From: Chamaelirium japonicum
Lineage: Eukaryota; Streptophyta; Magnoliopsida; Liliales; Melanthiaceae
Reading direction: 5' to 3'
DNA: 64,000 nt
Assembly: GCA_947650365.1 (NCBI GenBank)
Contig: CANTAL010000099.1
Coordinates: 124,001-188,000, forward strand
The stretch's first letter is position 1. Each line of letters begins with the position of its first letter. The notes beneath the pieces were generated by a model that saw nothing but the letters and a program-made list of their open reading frames with translations, was not told where the DNA came from and ran no database searches. A program made the position numbers and the translations under genes. Below, piece by piece: positions 14,241 to 29,200 of this stretch.

Positions 14241-15460
14241 GAATGGATCATACGAAGGAATTAGAATGGATCGTGCAAATAAATTAGAATGGATCATATG
14301 AATGAATTAAAATAGATCGTACGAATGAATTAGAATGTATCGTACGAATGAGTAAGAATGGATCGTGCGAATGAATAAGAGTGGATCGTACAAATGAATT
14401 AGAATGGATCGAACAAATGAATTAGAATGGATACATTCGTGCAAAAGAATTAGAATGGATTGTATGAATGAATTAGAATGGATCGTGCGAATGAATTAGA
14501 ATGGATCGTACGAATGAATTAGAATGGATACATTCGTGCGAAAGAATTAGAACAGATCGTATGAATGAATTAGAATGGATTGTATGAATGAATTAGAATG
14601 GATCGTATGAATGAATTAAAATGGATCGTACGAATGAATTAGAATGGATCGTATGAATGAATTAGAATGGATCGTGCGAATGAATTAGAATGGATCGTAC
14701 GAATGAATTAGAATGGATCGTACGAATGAAATAGAATGGATCGTATGAATAAATTAGAATGTATCGTGCGAATGAATTAGAATGGATCGTATGAATGAAA
14801 TAGAATGGATTCGCACGAATGTATCCATTCTATTTCAATGGATCGTGCGAATGAATTAGAATGGATCGTGCGAATGAATTAGAATGGATCGTACGAATGA
14901 GTAAGAATGGATCGTACGAATGAAATAGAATGTCGCACGAATGTATCCATTCTAATTCATTCATACGATCCATTCTAATTTATTCATACGATCCATTCTA
15001 TTTCATTCGTACGATCCATTCTTACTCATTCGTATGATCCATTCTAATTCATTTGCACGAAGGTATCCATACTAATTCATTCGTACTATCCATTCTAATT
15101 CCTTCGTACGATCCATTCTAATTCATTGATACGATCCATTCTAATTCATTCGCATGAATGTATCCATTCTAAGGATACATTATAATTCATTCGTACGAAT
15201 GAATTAGAATAGTACGAATGAATTAGAATGGATTTGAATGAATTAGAATGGATCGTATGAATGAATTAGAATGGATCGAACGAATGAATTAGAATAGATA
15301 CATTCGTGCAAAAGAATTAGAATGGATTGTATGAATGAATTAGAATGGATCGTATGAATGAATTAGAATGGATCGTGCGAATGAATTAGAATGGATCGTG
15401 CGAATGAATTAGAAGGGATCGTACGAATGAATTAGAATGGATCGTATGATTGAATTAGAA

Positions 15461-18400
15461 TGGATCGTGCGAATGAATTAGAATGGATCGTACGAATGAA
15501 ATAGAATGGATTCACACGAATGTATCCATTCTAATTCTTTCGTACGATCCATTCTAATTCTTCGTACAATCCATTCTAATTCATTCGCACGATCCATTCT
15601 TACTCATTCGTACGAACCATTCTAATTCATTCGCACGATCCATTCTAATTCATTAATACGATCCATTCTAATTCATTCGCACAATCCATTCTAATTCGTT
15701 CACACTCATACGATCCATTCTAATTTATTCGCACGAATGTATCCTTTCTAATTCATTCGTACGATCCATTCTAATTCATTCGCATAATCTATTCTAATTC
15801 ATTCGAACGATCCATTCTAAGTCATTCGTACGATCCATTCTAATTCATTCGCACAATCCATTCTAATTCATTAGCACGATCCATTCTAATTCCTTCGTAT
15901 GATCCATTCTAATTCACAACTCTAATTCATTCGCACGTATCCATTCTAATTCATTCGTACGATCCATTCTAATTCATTCATACGATCCATTCTAATTCAT
16001 TAGCACAATCTATTATAATTCATTCGTACGATCCATTCTAATTCATTCGCACGATCCATTCTAATTCATTCGCACGAATGTATCCATTCTAATTCATTTA
16101 TACGAATGTATCCACTCTAATTCAATCGTACGATCCATTCTAATTCATTAGCACGATCCATTCTAATTCATTCGTACGATCCATTCTAATTCATTTATAC
16201 GATCCAATCTAATTCATTCATACGATCCATTCTAATTCATTCGTACGATCCATTCTAATTCATTCGTACGATTCGTGCGAATGTATCCATTCTAATTCAT
16301 TCGTACGATCCATTCTAATTCATTCGTACGAATGTATCCATTCTAATTCATTTGTACGAATGTAACCACTCTAATTCATTCGTACGATCCATTCTAATTC
16401 ATTAGCATGATCCATTCTAATTCATTCGTACGATCCATTCTAATTCATTTATACGATCCAATCTAATTCATTCGCACGATCCATTCGCATTCACTCAAAC
16501 GATCCATTCTAATTCATTCATATGATCCATTCTAATTCATTCGCACGAATGTATCCATTCTAATTCATTAGCACGATCCATTCTAATTCATTAGCACGAT
16601 CCAAAGTCATTTACGAATGAAATAGAATAGATCGTACGAATGAATTAGAATGGATCGTGCGAATAAATCAGAATGGATCGTATGAATGAATTAGAATGGA
16701 TCGTGCGAATGAATTAGAATATAGATCGTACAAATGAATTAGAATGGATCGTATGAATGAACTAGAATGGATCGTGCGAATGAATTAGAATGGATCGTAC
16801 GAATGAAATAGAATTGGTCGTACGAATGGATTAGAATGGATCGTACGAATGAATTAGAATGGATCGTATGAATGAATTAGAATAGATCGTACGAATGAAT
16901 TAGAATGGATCGTACGAATGAAATAGAATGGATTCGCACGAATGTATCCATTCTTATTCATTCGTACGATCCATTCTAATTCATTCGCACAATCTATTCT
17001 AATTCATTCGAACGATCCATTCTAAGTCATTCGTACAATCCATTCTAATTCCTTCGTATGATCTATTCTAATTCATTCATACGATCCATTCTAATTCATT
17101 CGTACGATCTATTCTAATTCATTCGTACGATCTATTCTAATTCATTCGTACGATCCAATCTAATTCATTCATACGATCCATTCTAATTCATTCGTACGAT
17201 CCATTCTAATTCATTCGAACGATCCATTCTAATTCGTGCGAATGTATCCATTCTAATTCATTCGTACGATCCATTCTAATTCATTCATACAATCCATTCA
17301 ATTTCATTCGTACGATCCATTCTAATTCATTTGCACGAAGGTATCCATTCTAATTCATTCGTACTATCCATTCTAATTCCTTCGTATGATCCATTCTAAT
17401 TCTTTCGTACGATCCATTCTAATTCATTCGTACGGTATGATTCATTCTAATTCATTCGTACGATTCATTCTAATTCAATCCATTATAATTCATTCGTACG
17501 ATCCATTCTAATTCATTCGTATGATCCATTCTAATTCATTTGTACGATTCATTCTAATTCAATCCATTCTAATTCATTCGTACGATCCATTCTTACTCAT
17601 TCGTACGATCCATTCTAATTCATTCGCACGAATGAATCCATTCTAATTCATTCGTATGATCCATTCTAATTCATTCGCATGAATGTATCCATTCTAATTC
17701 ATTCGTACCATCCATTCTATCTCATTCGTACAGTCCATTCTATTTCATTCGTACGATCCATTCTAATTCATTCGCACGATCCATTCTTACTCATTCGTAC
17801 AATCCATTCTAATTCATTCGCACGATTCATTCTAATTCATTCATTAGCATGATCCATTCTAATTCATTCGTACGATCCATTCTAATTCATTCGCACGATC
17901 CATTCTAATTCATTCGCACAATCTATTCTAATTCATTCGTATGATCCATTCTAATTCATTCGTACGATCCATTCTAATTCATTCATACGATCCATTCTAA
18001 TTCATTCATATGATCCATTCTAATTAATTCGTACGATCCATTCTAATTCATTCGTACGATCCATTCTAATTCATTCGTACGATCCATTCTAATTCATTAA
18101 TACGATCCAATCTAATTTATTCGTACAATCCATTCTAATTCATTCGTACGATCCATTCTAATTCATTCGCACAATCTATTCTAATTCATTAGTACGATCC
18201 ATTCTAATTCATTCGTACGATCCATTCTAATTCATTCGTACGATCCATTCTAATTCATTCGCACGATCCATTCTAATTCATTCATACGATCCATTCTAAT
18301 TCCTTCGTACGATCCATTCTAATTCATTTGTACGATCCATTCTAATTCATTCGCACGATCCATTCTAATTCATGCATACGATCCATTCTAATTCATTCGT

Positions 18401-20039
18401 ACGATCCATTCTAATTCATTCGCACGATCCATTCTATTTCATTCGTATGATCCATTCTAATTCATTCGCACAATCTATTCTAATTCAGTCATACGATCCA
18501 TTCTAATTTATTCGCACGATCCATTCTAATTCATTCATACGATCCATTCTAATGCATTCATATGGTCCATTCTAATTCATTCGCACGATCCATTCTAATT
18601 CATTCGTACGATCCATTCTAATTCATTCTAATGGATACATTCGTGCAAAAGAATTAGAATGGATTGTATGAATGAATTAGAATGGATCGTACGAATGAGT
18701 AAGAATGGATCGTACGAATGAATTAGAATGGATCGTACGAAGGAATTAGAATGGATCGTACGAATGAATTTGAATGGATCGTATGAATGAATTAGAATGG
18801 ATTGTGCGAATGAATTAAAATGGATCGTACGAAGGAATTAGAATGGATCGTACGAATGAATTAGAATGGATCGTGCGAATGAATTAGAATCGATCGTACG
18901 AATGAATTAGAGTTGATACATTCGTACGAATGAATTAGAACGGATCGTATGAATGAATTAGAATAGATTGTGCGAATGAATTAGAATGGATCATATGAAT
19001 GAAATAGAATGGATCGTGCGAATGAATTAGAATGGATCGTACGAATGAATTAGAATGGATGTATGCAGGAATTAGAATGGATCGTGCGAATGAATTAGAA
19101 TGGATCGTACGAAGGAATTAGAATGGATCGTATGAATGAATTAGAATGGATCGAGCAAATGAATTAGAATGGATCGTACGAATGAATTAGAATGGATCGT
19201 ACGAATGAATTAGAATGGATCGTACGAATGAATTAGAATGGATCGTACTAATGAATTAGAATAGATTGTGCGAATGAATTAGAATGGATCGTACGAATGA
19301 ATTAGAATGGATCGTATGAATGAATTAGAATGAATTAGAATGGATCGTACGAATGAATTAGAATGGATCGTACGAATGAAATCGAATGGATCGTATGAAT
19401 GAATTAGAATGGATCGTGCGAATGAATTAGAATGGATCGTACGAATGAAATAGAATGGATTCGCACGAATGTATCAATTCTAATTCAATGGATCGTGCGA
19501 GTGAATTAGAATGGATCGTACGAATGAATTAGAATGGATCGTACGAAGGAATTAGAATGGATCGTACGAATGAATTAGAATGGATCGTACGAATGAATTA
19601 GAATGGATCGTACGAAGGAATTAGAATGGATCGTACGAATGAATTAGAATGGATCATGCGAATAAATTGGAATGGATCGTATAAATGAATTAGAATGGAT
19701 CGTGCTAATGAATTAGAATATGGATCGTACGAAGGAATTAGAATGAATCGTACGTACGAATTAGAATGGATCGTACGAATGAGTAAGAATGGATCGTGCG
19801 AATGAATTAGAATGGATCGTATGAATGAAATAGAATGGATTCGCACGAATGTATCCATTCTCATTAATTCATACGATCCATTCTAATACATTCGTACGAT
19901 CCATTCTAATTTCTTCATATGATCTATTCTTATTCATTCGCACAATCTATTCTAATTCATTCGTACGATCCATTCCAATTCATTCGCACGATCCATTCTA
20001 ATTCATTCATACGATCCATTCTAATTCATTCGTACGATC
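15461..20039. repeat. Mosaic segment between copies A and B
   Basis: Colinearity between the two long copies stops near 15,460. The sequence that follows is pieced from material found elsewhere. About 15,480-15,950 repeats 12,750-13,220 (marker CACACTCA at 12,973 and 15,701). About 15,960-16,270 resembles 2,040-2,350. About 16,275-17,030 resembles 4,649-5,400 (markers GTGCGAATG at 4,649 and 16,275; TTTACGAATG at 4,961 and 16,610). Orientation: F 15,513-16,612, R 16,613-16,935, F 16,936-18,632, R 18,633-19,848, then F. The stretch 17,060-18,630 is one of the longest single-orientation F runs in the window. No coding or RNA gene was seen. Confidence 0.75.
16936..18632 (+). repeat. Long F-orientation block
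   Basis: About 1.7 kb of F monomers follow the TTCGCACGAATG junction at 16,931. Most units are 23 bp. It includes the linked 38-bp dimer (CGTACGATT followed by the 15-bp short monomer) at about 17,455-17,480 and 17,545-17,570, a GGTATGATT monomer at about 17,435, and 28-bp variants with AAGG (near 17,335) or AATG (17,625 and 17,685). From about 17,860 to 18,600 it is a very regular run of near-consensus monomers. It ends where ATTCTAATGGATACATTCG turns the array to R. Confidence 0.85.
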
Positions 20040-23000
20040 CATTCTAATTCATTCGTACGATCCATTCTAATTCATTCGCACAATCTATTCTAATTCGTTC
20101 GTACGATCCATTCTAATTCATTCGCACGATCCATTCTAATTCATTCGCACAATCTATTCTAATTCATTCGTACAATCCATTCAAATTCATTCGCACGATC
20201 CATTCTAATTCATTCATACGATCCATTCTATTTCATTCGTACGATCCATTCTAATTCATTCGTACGATTCATTCTAATTCAATCGATTCTAATTCATTCG
20301 TACGATCCATTCTTACTCATTCGTACGATCCATTCTAATTCATTCGCACGAATGAATCTATTCCAATTCATTCATATGATCCATTCTAATTCATTCGCAT
20401 GAATGTATCCATTCTAATTCATTCGTACGATCCATTCTAATTCATTAATACGATCAAATCTAATTTATTCGTAAGATCCATTCGTATTCATTCGCATGGA
20501 TTGAATTAGAATGGATCGTACGAATGAATTAGAATGGATCATACAAATGAATTAGAATGGATCGTACGAATGAGTAAGAATGGATCGTGCGAATGAATTA
20601 GAATGGATCGTACGAATGAAATAGAATGGATTCGCACGAATGTATCCATTCTAATTCATTCATATGATCCATTCTAATTCATTCGTACGATCCATTCTTA
20701 CTCATTCGTACGATCCATTCTAATTCATTCGCAGGAATAAATCCATTCTAATTCATTCGTATGATCCATTCTAATTCATTCGCATGAATGTATCCATTCT
20801 AATTCATTCGTATGATCCATTCTAATTCATTTGCACGAATGTATCCATTCTAATTCATTCATACGATCCATTCTAATTCATTCAAACAATCTATTCTAAT
20901 TTATTCGTACGATCCATTCTACGATCCATTCTAATTCATCCGTACGTTCTATTCTAATTCATTCCTACGATCCATTCTAATTCATTCGCACGATCCATTC
21001 TAATTCATTCGCATGATCCATTCTAATTCATTCGTATGAATCCATTCTTACTTATTCGTACGATCCATTCTAATTCATTCGCACGATCCATTGAATTAGA
21101 ATGGATACATTCGTGCGAAACCATTCTATTTCATTCGTACGATCCATTCTAATTCATTCGCACGATCCATTCTAATTCATTCAAACGATCCATTCTAATT
21201 CATTCGTACGATCCATTCTAATTCATTCGTACGATCCATTCTAATTCATTTGCACAATCTATTCTAATTCATTCGTACGATCCATTCTAATTCATTTGTA
21301 CGATCCATTCTAATTCATTCGTACGATTCATTCTAATTCAATCCATTCTAATTCATTCCATTCTAATTCATTCGCACGATCCATTCGCATTCACTCAAAC
21401 GATCCATTCTAATTCATTCATACAATCCATTCTAATTCTTTTGCACGAATGTATCCATTCTAATTCATTCATACGATCCATTCGTGCGAATGAACTAGAA
21501 TGGATACGTGCGAATGAATTAGAATTGTGAATTAGAATGGATCATACGAAGGAATTAGAATGGATCGTGCTAATGAATTAGAATGGATTGTGCGAATGAA
21601 TTAGAATGGATCGTACGAATGACTTAGAATGGATCGTTCGAATGAATTAGAATAGATTGTGTGAATGAATTAGAATGGATCGTACGAATGAATTAGAAAG
21701 GATACATTCGTGCGAATGAATTAGAATGGATCGTATGAGTGTGAATGAATTAGAATGAATCGTGCGAATGAATTAGAATGGATCGTATTAATGAATTAGA
21801 ATGGATCGTGCGAATGAATTAAAATGGATCGTACGAATGAGTAAGAATGGATCGTGCGAATGAATTAGAATGGATTGTACGAATGAATTAGAATGGATCG
21901 TACGAATGAATTAGAATGGATACATTCGTGCGAATCCATTCTATTTCATTCGTACGACCCATTCTAATTCATTCGCACGATCCATTCTAATTCATTCATA
22001 TGATCCATTCTAATTCATTCGTACGATCCATTCTAATTCATTCGTATAATCCATTCTAATTCATTCGTACGATCCATTCTAATTCATTCATACGATCCAT
22101 TCTAATTCATTAGCACAATCTATTCTAATTCATTCGTACGATCCATTCTAATTCATTCGCACGATCCATTCTAATTCATTCGCACGAATGTATCCATTCT
22201 AATTCATTTGTACGAATGTATCCACTCTAATTCATTCGTACGATCCATTCGAATTCATTAGCACGATCCATTCTAATTCATTCGTACGATCCATTCTAAT
22301 TCATTTATACGATCCAATCTAATTCATTCATACGATCCATTCTAATTCATTCGTACGATCCATTCTAATTCATTCGTACGATCCATTCTAATTCGTGCGA
22401 ATGTATCCATTCTAATTCATTCGTACGATCCATACGAATGAATCCATTCTAATTCATTCGTATGATCCATTCTAATTCATTCGTATGATCCATTCTAATT
22501 CATTCGTACGATCCATTTTAATTCATTCTAATTCATTCGCACGATCCATTCTTTCATTCGTACGATCCATTCTAATTCATTCGTACGATCAATTCTAATT
22601 CATTCGCACAATCTATTCTAATTCATTCGTACGATCCATTCTAATTCATTCGCACGACCCATTCTAATTCATTCGTACGATCCATTCTAATTCATTCGTA
22701 CGATCCATTCTAATTCATTCGCACGATCCATTCTAATTCATTCGCACGATCCATTCTAATTCATTCGTACGATCCATTCTATTTCATTCGTACGATCCAT
22801 TCTAATTCATTCGTACGATCCATTCTAATTCATTCGTACGATTCATTCTAATTCAATCCATTCTAATTCATTCGTACGATCCATTCTTACTCATTCGCAC
22901 AATCTATTCTTATTCATTCGTACGATCCATTCTAATTCATTCGCACGATCCATTCTAATTCATTCAAACGATCCATTCTCTTTCATTTGTACGATCCATT

Positions 23001-26000
23001 CTTACTCATTCGTATGATCCATTCTAATTCATTTGCACGAAGGTATCCATTCTAATTCATTCGTACTATCCATTCTAATTCCTTCGTACGATCCATTCTA
23101 ATTCCTTCGTACGATCCATTCGGATACATTCGTGCGAATCCATTCTATTTCATTCGTACGATCCATTCTAATTCATTCGCAAGATCCATTCTAATTCATT
23201 CGTACGATCCATTCTAATTCATTCGTACGATCCATTCTAATTCATTCATACGATCCATCCTAATTCAGTCGTACGTATGAAGTAGAATGGATACATTCGT
23301 GCGAATGAATTAGAATGGATCGTACGAATGAAATAGAATGGATCGTGCGAATGAATTAGAATGGATCGTACGAATGAATTAGAATGGATCGTACGAATGA
23401 CTTAGAATGGATCGTTCGAATGAATTAGAATAGATTGTGCGAATGAATTAGAATGGATCGGACGAATGAATTAGACTGGATCTGGATCGTACGAATGATT
23501 CATTCTATGAATGGATCGTACGAATGAATTTGAATGGATCTGGATCGTTTATCCATTCTAATTCCTTCGTACGATCCATTCTAATTCATTCGTACGATCC
23601 ATTCTAATTCATTCGCACGATCCATTCTAATTCATTCGCACGAATGTATCCATTCTAATTCGTACGTACGATCTATTCTAATTCATTCTCCCGATCCATT
23701 CTAATTCATTCGCACAATCCATTCTAATTCATTTGCACGATCCATTCTAATTCATTCATACAATCCATTCTAATTCTTTTGCACTAAGGTATCCATTCTA
23801 ATTCATTCGTACTATCCATTCTAATTATCCGTACGATCTATTCTATTTCATTCGTACGATCCATTCTTATCGTACGAATGAATTAGAATGGATCATACGA
23901 ATGAATTAGAATGGATAGTACGAATGAATTAGAATGGATACATTCATGCGAATGGATCATACGATCCATTCTAATTCATTCGCACGATCCATTCTAATTC
24001 ATTCATACGATCCATTCTAATTCATTCATACGATCCATTCTAATTCATTCGTACGGGTAAATGAATTTGGATCGTGCTAATGAATTAGAATGGATCGTAC
24101 GAATGAATTAGAATGGATCGTACGAATGAATTAGAATGGATCGTACGAATGAATTAGAATAGATCGTACGAATGAATTAGAATGGATCGTACGAAGGAAT
24201 TAGAATGGATAGTACGAATAAAGTAGAATTGATACCTTCGTGCAAATGAATTAGAATGGATCGTACGAATGAGTAAGAATGGATCGTACAAATGAATTCG
24301 AATGGATCGTACGAATGAATTAGAATGGATCTTACGAATGAATTAGAATGGAACGTATAGATTGTGCGAATGAATTAGAATGGATCGTACGAATGAATTA
24401 GAATGGATCGTACGAATGAATTAGCATGGATCGTGCGAATGAATTAGAATGGATCGCACGAATGTATCCATTCTAATTCATTTGTACGAATGTATCCTCT
24501 CTAATTCATTTGTACGATCCATTCTAATTCATTAGCACGATCCATTCTAATTCATTCGTACGATCCATTCTAATTCATTTATACGATCCAATCTAATTCA
24601 TTCATACGATCCATTCTAATTCATTCGTACAATCCATTCTAATTCATTCGTACGATCCATTCTAATTCGTGCGAATGTATCCTTTCTAATTCATTCGTAC
24701 GATCCATTCTAATTCATTTGTACGAATGTATCCACTCTAATTCATTCGTACGATCCATTCTAATTCATTAGCACGATCCATTCTAATTCATTCGTACGAT
24801 CCATTCTAATTCATTTATACGATCCAATCTAATTCATTCGCACGATCCATTCGCATTCACTCAAATGATCCATTCTAATTCATTCATATGATCCATTCTA
24901 ATTCATTCGCACGAATGTATCCATTCTAATTCATTAGCACGATCCATTCTAATTCATTAGCACGATCCATTCTAATTCATTAGCACGATCCAAATTCATT
25001 TACGAATGAAATAGAATAAATCGTACGAATAAATTAGAATGGATCATGCGAATAAATTAGAATGGATCGTATGAATGAATTAGAATGGATCGTGCGAATG
25101 AATTAGAATATAGATCATACGAATGAATTAGAATGGATCGTATGAATGAACTAGAATGGATCGTGCGAATGAATTAGAATGGATCGTACGAATGAAATAG
25201 AATTGATCGTACGAATGGATCGTACGAATGAATTAGAATGGATCGTACGAATGAATTAGAATGGATCGTATGAATGAATTAGAATAGATCATACGAATGA
25301 ATTAGAATGGATCGTACGAATGAAATGGAATGGATTCGCACGAATGTATCCATTCTAATTCATTCGTACGATCCATTCTAATTCATTCGCACAATCTATT
25401 CTAATTCATTCGAACGATCCATTCTAAGTCATTCGTACGATCCATTCTAATTCATTCGTACGATCCATTCTAATTCATTCGCACGATGCATTCTATTTCA
25501 TTCGTACGGTTCATTCTAATTCAATCCATTCTAATTCATTCGTACGATCCATTCTAATTCATTCGTACGATCCATTCTAATTCATTCGCACGATCCATTG
25601 AATTAGAATGGATACATTCGTGCGAATTCATTCTATTTCATTCGTACGATCCATTCTAATTCATTCGCACGATCCATTCTAATTCATTCATACGATCCAT
25701 TCTAATTCATTCATACGATCCATTCGTATCCATTCTAATTCATTCGTACGATCCATTCTAATTCATTCGTACGATCCATTCTAATTCCTTCGTACGATCT
25801 ATTCTAATTCATTCGTACGATCCATTCTAATTCATTCGCACGATCCATTCTAATTCATTCATACGATCCATTCTAATTCATTCGTACGATCTATTCTATT
25901 TCTTTCGTACAATCCATTCTTACTCAATCGTATGATCCATTCTAATCCATTCGCACAATCTATTCTAATTCATTCGTACGATCCATTCTATTTCATTCGT

Positions 26001-26280
26001 ACGATCCATTCTAATTCATTCGTATGATCTATTCTAATTCATTCATACGATCCATTCTAATTCATTCGCATGATCCATTCTAATTCATTCGCATAATCCA
26101 TTCTAATTCATTCGTACGATCGATTCTAATTCATTCATACGATCCATTCTAATTCATTCGCACGAATGTATCCACTCTAATTCAATGGATCGTGCGAATG
26201 AATTAGAATTCATTCTAATGGATCGTATGAATGAATTAGAATGGATCGTACTAATGAATTAGAATAGATTGTGCGAATAA

Positions 26281-29200
26281 ATTAGAATGGATCGTATGAA
26301 TGAATTAGAATGGATCGTGCGAATGAATTAGAATATGGATCGTACGGAGGAATTAGAATGAATCGTACGAATGAATTAGAATGGATCGTACGAATGAATT
26401 AGAATGGATTGAATTAGAATGGATTGTACGAATGAGATAGAATGGATCGTGCGAATGAATTAGAATGGATCGTACGAATGAATTAGAATAGATTGTGCGA
26501 ATGAATTAGAATGGATCTGGATCGTGTATCCATTCTAATTCATTCGTACGACCCATTCTAATTCATTCGTACGATCCATTCTAATTCATTCGCACGATCC
26601 ATTCTAATTCATTCGCACGATCCATTCTAATTCATTCGTACGAATTGATCGTACGAATGAATCGTACGAATGAATTAGAATGGATCGTTCGAATGAATTA
26701 GAATGGATCGTATGAATGAATTAGAAGGGATCGTAGTAATGAATTAGAATGGATCGTGCGAATGAATTAGAATAGATCGTACGAATGAAATAGAATTGAT
26801 CATACGAATGGATCGTACGAATGAATTAGAATGGATCGTTCGAATGAATTAGAATGGATCGTATGAATGAATTAGAATGGATCGTAGTAATGAATTAGAA
26901 TGGATCGTGCGAATGAATTAGAATGGATCGTGCGAATGAATTAGAATGGATCGTACGAATGAATTAGAATGGGTCGTACGAATGAATTAGAATGGATACA
27001 CGATCCAGATCCATTCTAATTCATTCGCACAATCTATTCTAATTCATTCGTAGGATCGTACGAATGAATTAGAATAGATCGTACGAATGAATTAGAATGG
27101 ATACGAATGGATCGTACGAATGAGTAAGAATGGATCGTACGAATGAAATAGAATGGATTGTACGAATGAATTAGAATGGATCATACGAATGAATTAGAAT
27201 GGATTCATTCGTGCGAATGAATTAGAATGGATCGTACGAATGAGTAGAATGGATCGTGCGAATGAATTAGAATGGATCGTACGAATGAAATATAATGGAT
27301 TGTACGAATGAGATAGAATGGATCGTACGAATGAATTAGAATGGATACATTCATGCGAATGAATTAGAATGGATCATACGAATGAATTAGAATGGATACC
27401 TTCGTGCAAATGAATTAGAATGGATCGTACGAATGAGTAGGAATGGATCGTACGAATGAAATAGAATGGATCGTATGAATGAATTAGAATGGATCGTGCG
27501 AATGAATTAGAATGGATCGTACAAATGAAATAGAATGGATTCGCACGAATGTATCCATTCTAATTCATTCGTACGATCTATTCTAATTCATTCATACAAT
27601 CCATTCTAATTCATTCGTACGATCCATTCTAATTCATTCGTACGATCCATTCTAATTCCTTCGTATGATCCATTCTAATTCATTCGTACGATATGATTCA
27701 TTCTAATTCATTCGTACGATTCATTCTAATTCAATCCATGCTAATTCATTCGTACGATCCAATCTAATTCATTCATACGATCCATTCTAATTCATTCGCA
27801 CGATCCATTCTAATTCATTCATACGATCCATTCTATTTCATTCGTATGATCCATTCTAATTCATTCGTACGGTATGATTCATTCTAATTCATTCGTACGA
27901 TTCATTCTAATTCAATACATTCTAATTCATTCGTACGATCGTACGAATGAAATAGAATGGATCGTACGAATGAATTAGAATGGATCGTATGAATGAATTA
28001 GAATGGATCGTTTGAGTGAATGTGAATGGATCGTGCGAATAAATTAGAATGGATTCACACGAATGTATCCATTCTAATTCATTCGTACGATCCATTCTAA
28101 TTAATTCGTACGATCCATTCGTACGATCAATTCTATTTCATTCGTACGATCCATTCTAATTCATTCGCACGATCCATTCTAGTTCATTCATACGATCCAT
28201 TCTAATTCATTCGTATGATCTATATTCTAATTCATTCGCACGATCCATTCTAATTCATTCATACGATCCATTCTAATTTATTCGCACGATCCATTCTAAT
28301 TCATTCGTACGATCTATTCTATTTCATTCGTACAATCCATTCTTACTCAATCGTATGATCCATTCTAATCCATTCGCACAATCTATTATAATTCATTCAT
28401 ACGATCCATTCTAATTTATTCGCACGATCCATTCTAATTCCTTCGTATGATCCATTCTAATTCGGATCGTGCGAATGAATTAGAATGGATCGTATGAATG
28501 AATTAGAATGGATACATTCGTGCAAATGAATTAGAATGGATCGTACGAATGACTAAGAATGGATCGTGCGAATGAATTAGAATGGATTGTACGAATGAAA
28601 TAGAATAGATCGTACGAATGAATTAGAATGGATCGTATTAATGAATTAGAATGGATCGTGCGAATGAATTAGAATGGATCGTATGAATGAATTAGAATGG
28701 ATTCATACGAATGAATTAGAATGGATCGTATGAATGAATTAGAATGGATCGTGCGAATGAATTAGAATGGATTGTACGAATGAATTAGAATGGATCGTAT
28801 GAATGAATTGGAATGGATCGTAGTAATGAATTAGAATGGATCGTATGAATGAATTAGAATGGATAAACGATCCAGATCCATTCTAATTCATTCGCACAAT
28901 CTATTCTAATTCATTCGTAGGATCGTGCGAATGAATTAGAATGGATACATTCGTGTGAATGAATTAAAATGGATAATACGAATGAGTAAGAATGGATCGT
29001 AGAATTAGAATGGATCGTATGAATGAATTAGAATAGATTGTGCGAATGAATTAGAAAGGATCTGGATCGTGTATCCATTCTAAGTCATTCGTACGACCCA
29101 TTCTAATTCATTCGTACGATCCATTCTAATTCATTCGCACGATCCATTTTAATTCATTCGCACGATCCATTCTAATTCATTCATACGATCCATTCTAATT

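Larger units (their letters stand above)
1..15460. repeat. Higher-order unit, copy A
   Basis: This segment aligns in order with 20,040-41,385. Shared rare variants anchor the match: GTACAATCCATTCAAATTC at 131 and 20,170; GATTCATTCTATGAATGG at 3,431 and 23,497; CGTACGGAGG at 6,279 and 26,341; CATAAGTACG at 11,075 and 36,496; CATTCCTACT at 13,781 and 39,734; GATTTGAATG at 15,231 and 41,156. Orientation pattern (F unless noted R, approximate): R 471-605, 1,436-1,890, 3,208-3,484, 3,807-3,890, 3,991-4,435, 4,963-5,295, 6,124-6,445, 6,571-7,515, 7,936-8,540, 9,098-9,937, 10,391-10,865, 11,111-12,787, 13,799-14,937 and 15,196 to the end. Short F slivers lie inside several R blocks (6,928-6,968, 8,340-8,390, 9,240-9,262, 9,466-9,480). 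The left end is cut by the window, so the unit may be longer. Confidence 0.88.

Noticed and set aside
19598..19864. 88-residue open frame on the minus strand
   Set aside because: It translates only satellite monomers (repeated IHSNS, VRSIL and SYDPF pieces), has no domain, and arises where stop-removing variants coincide.
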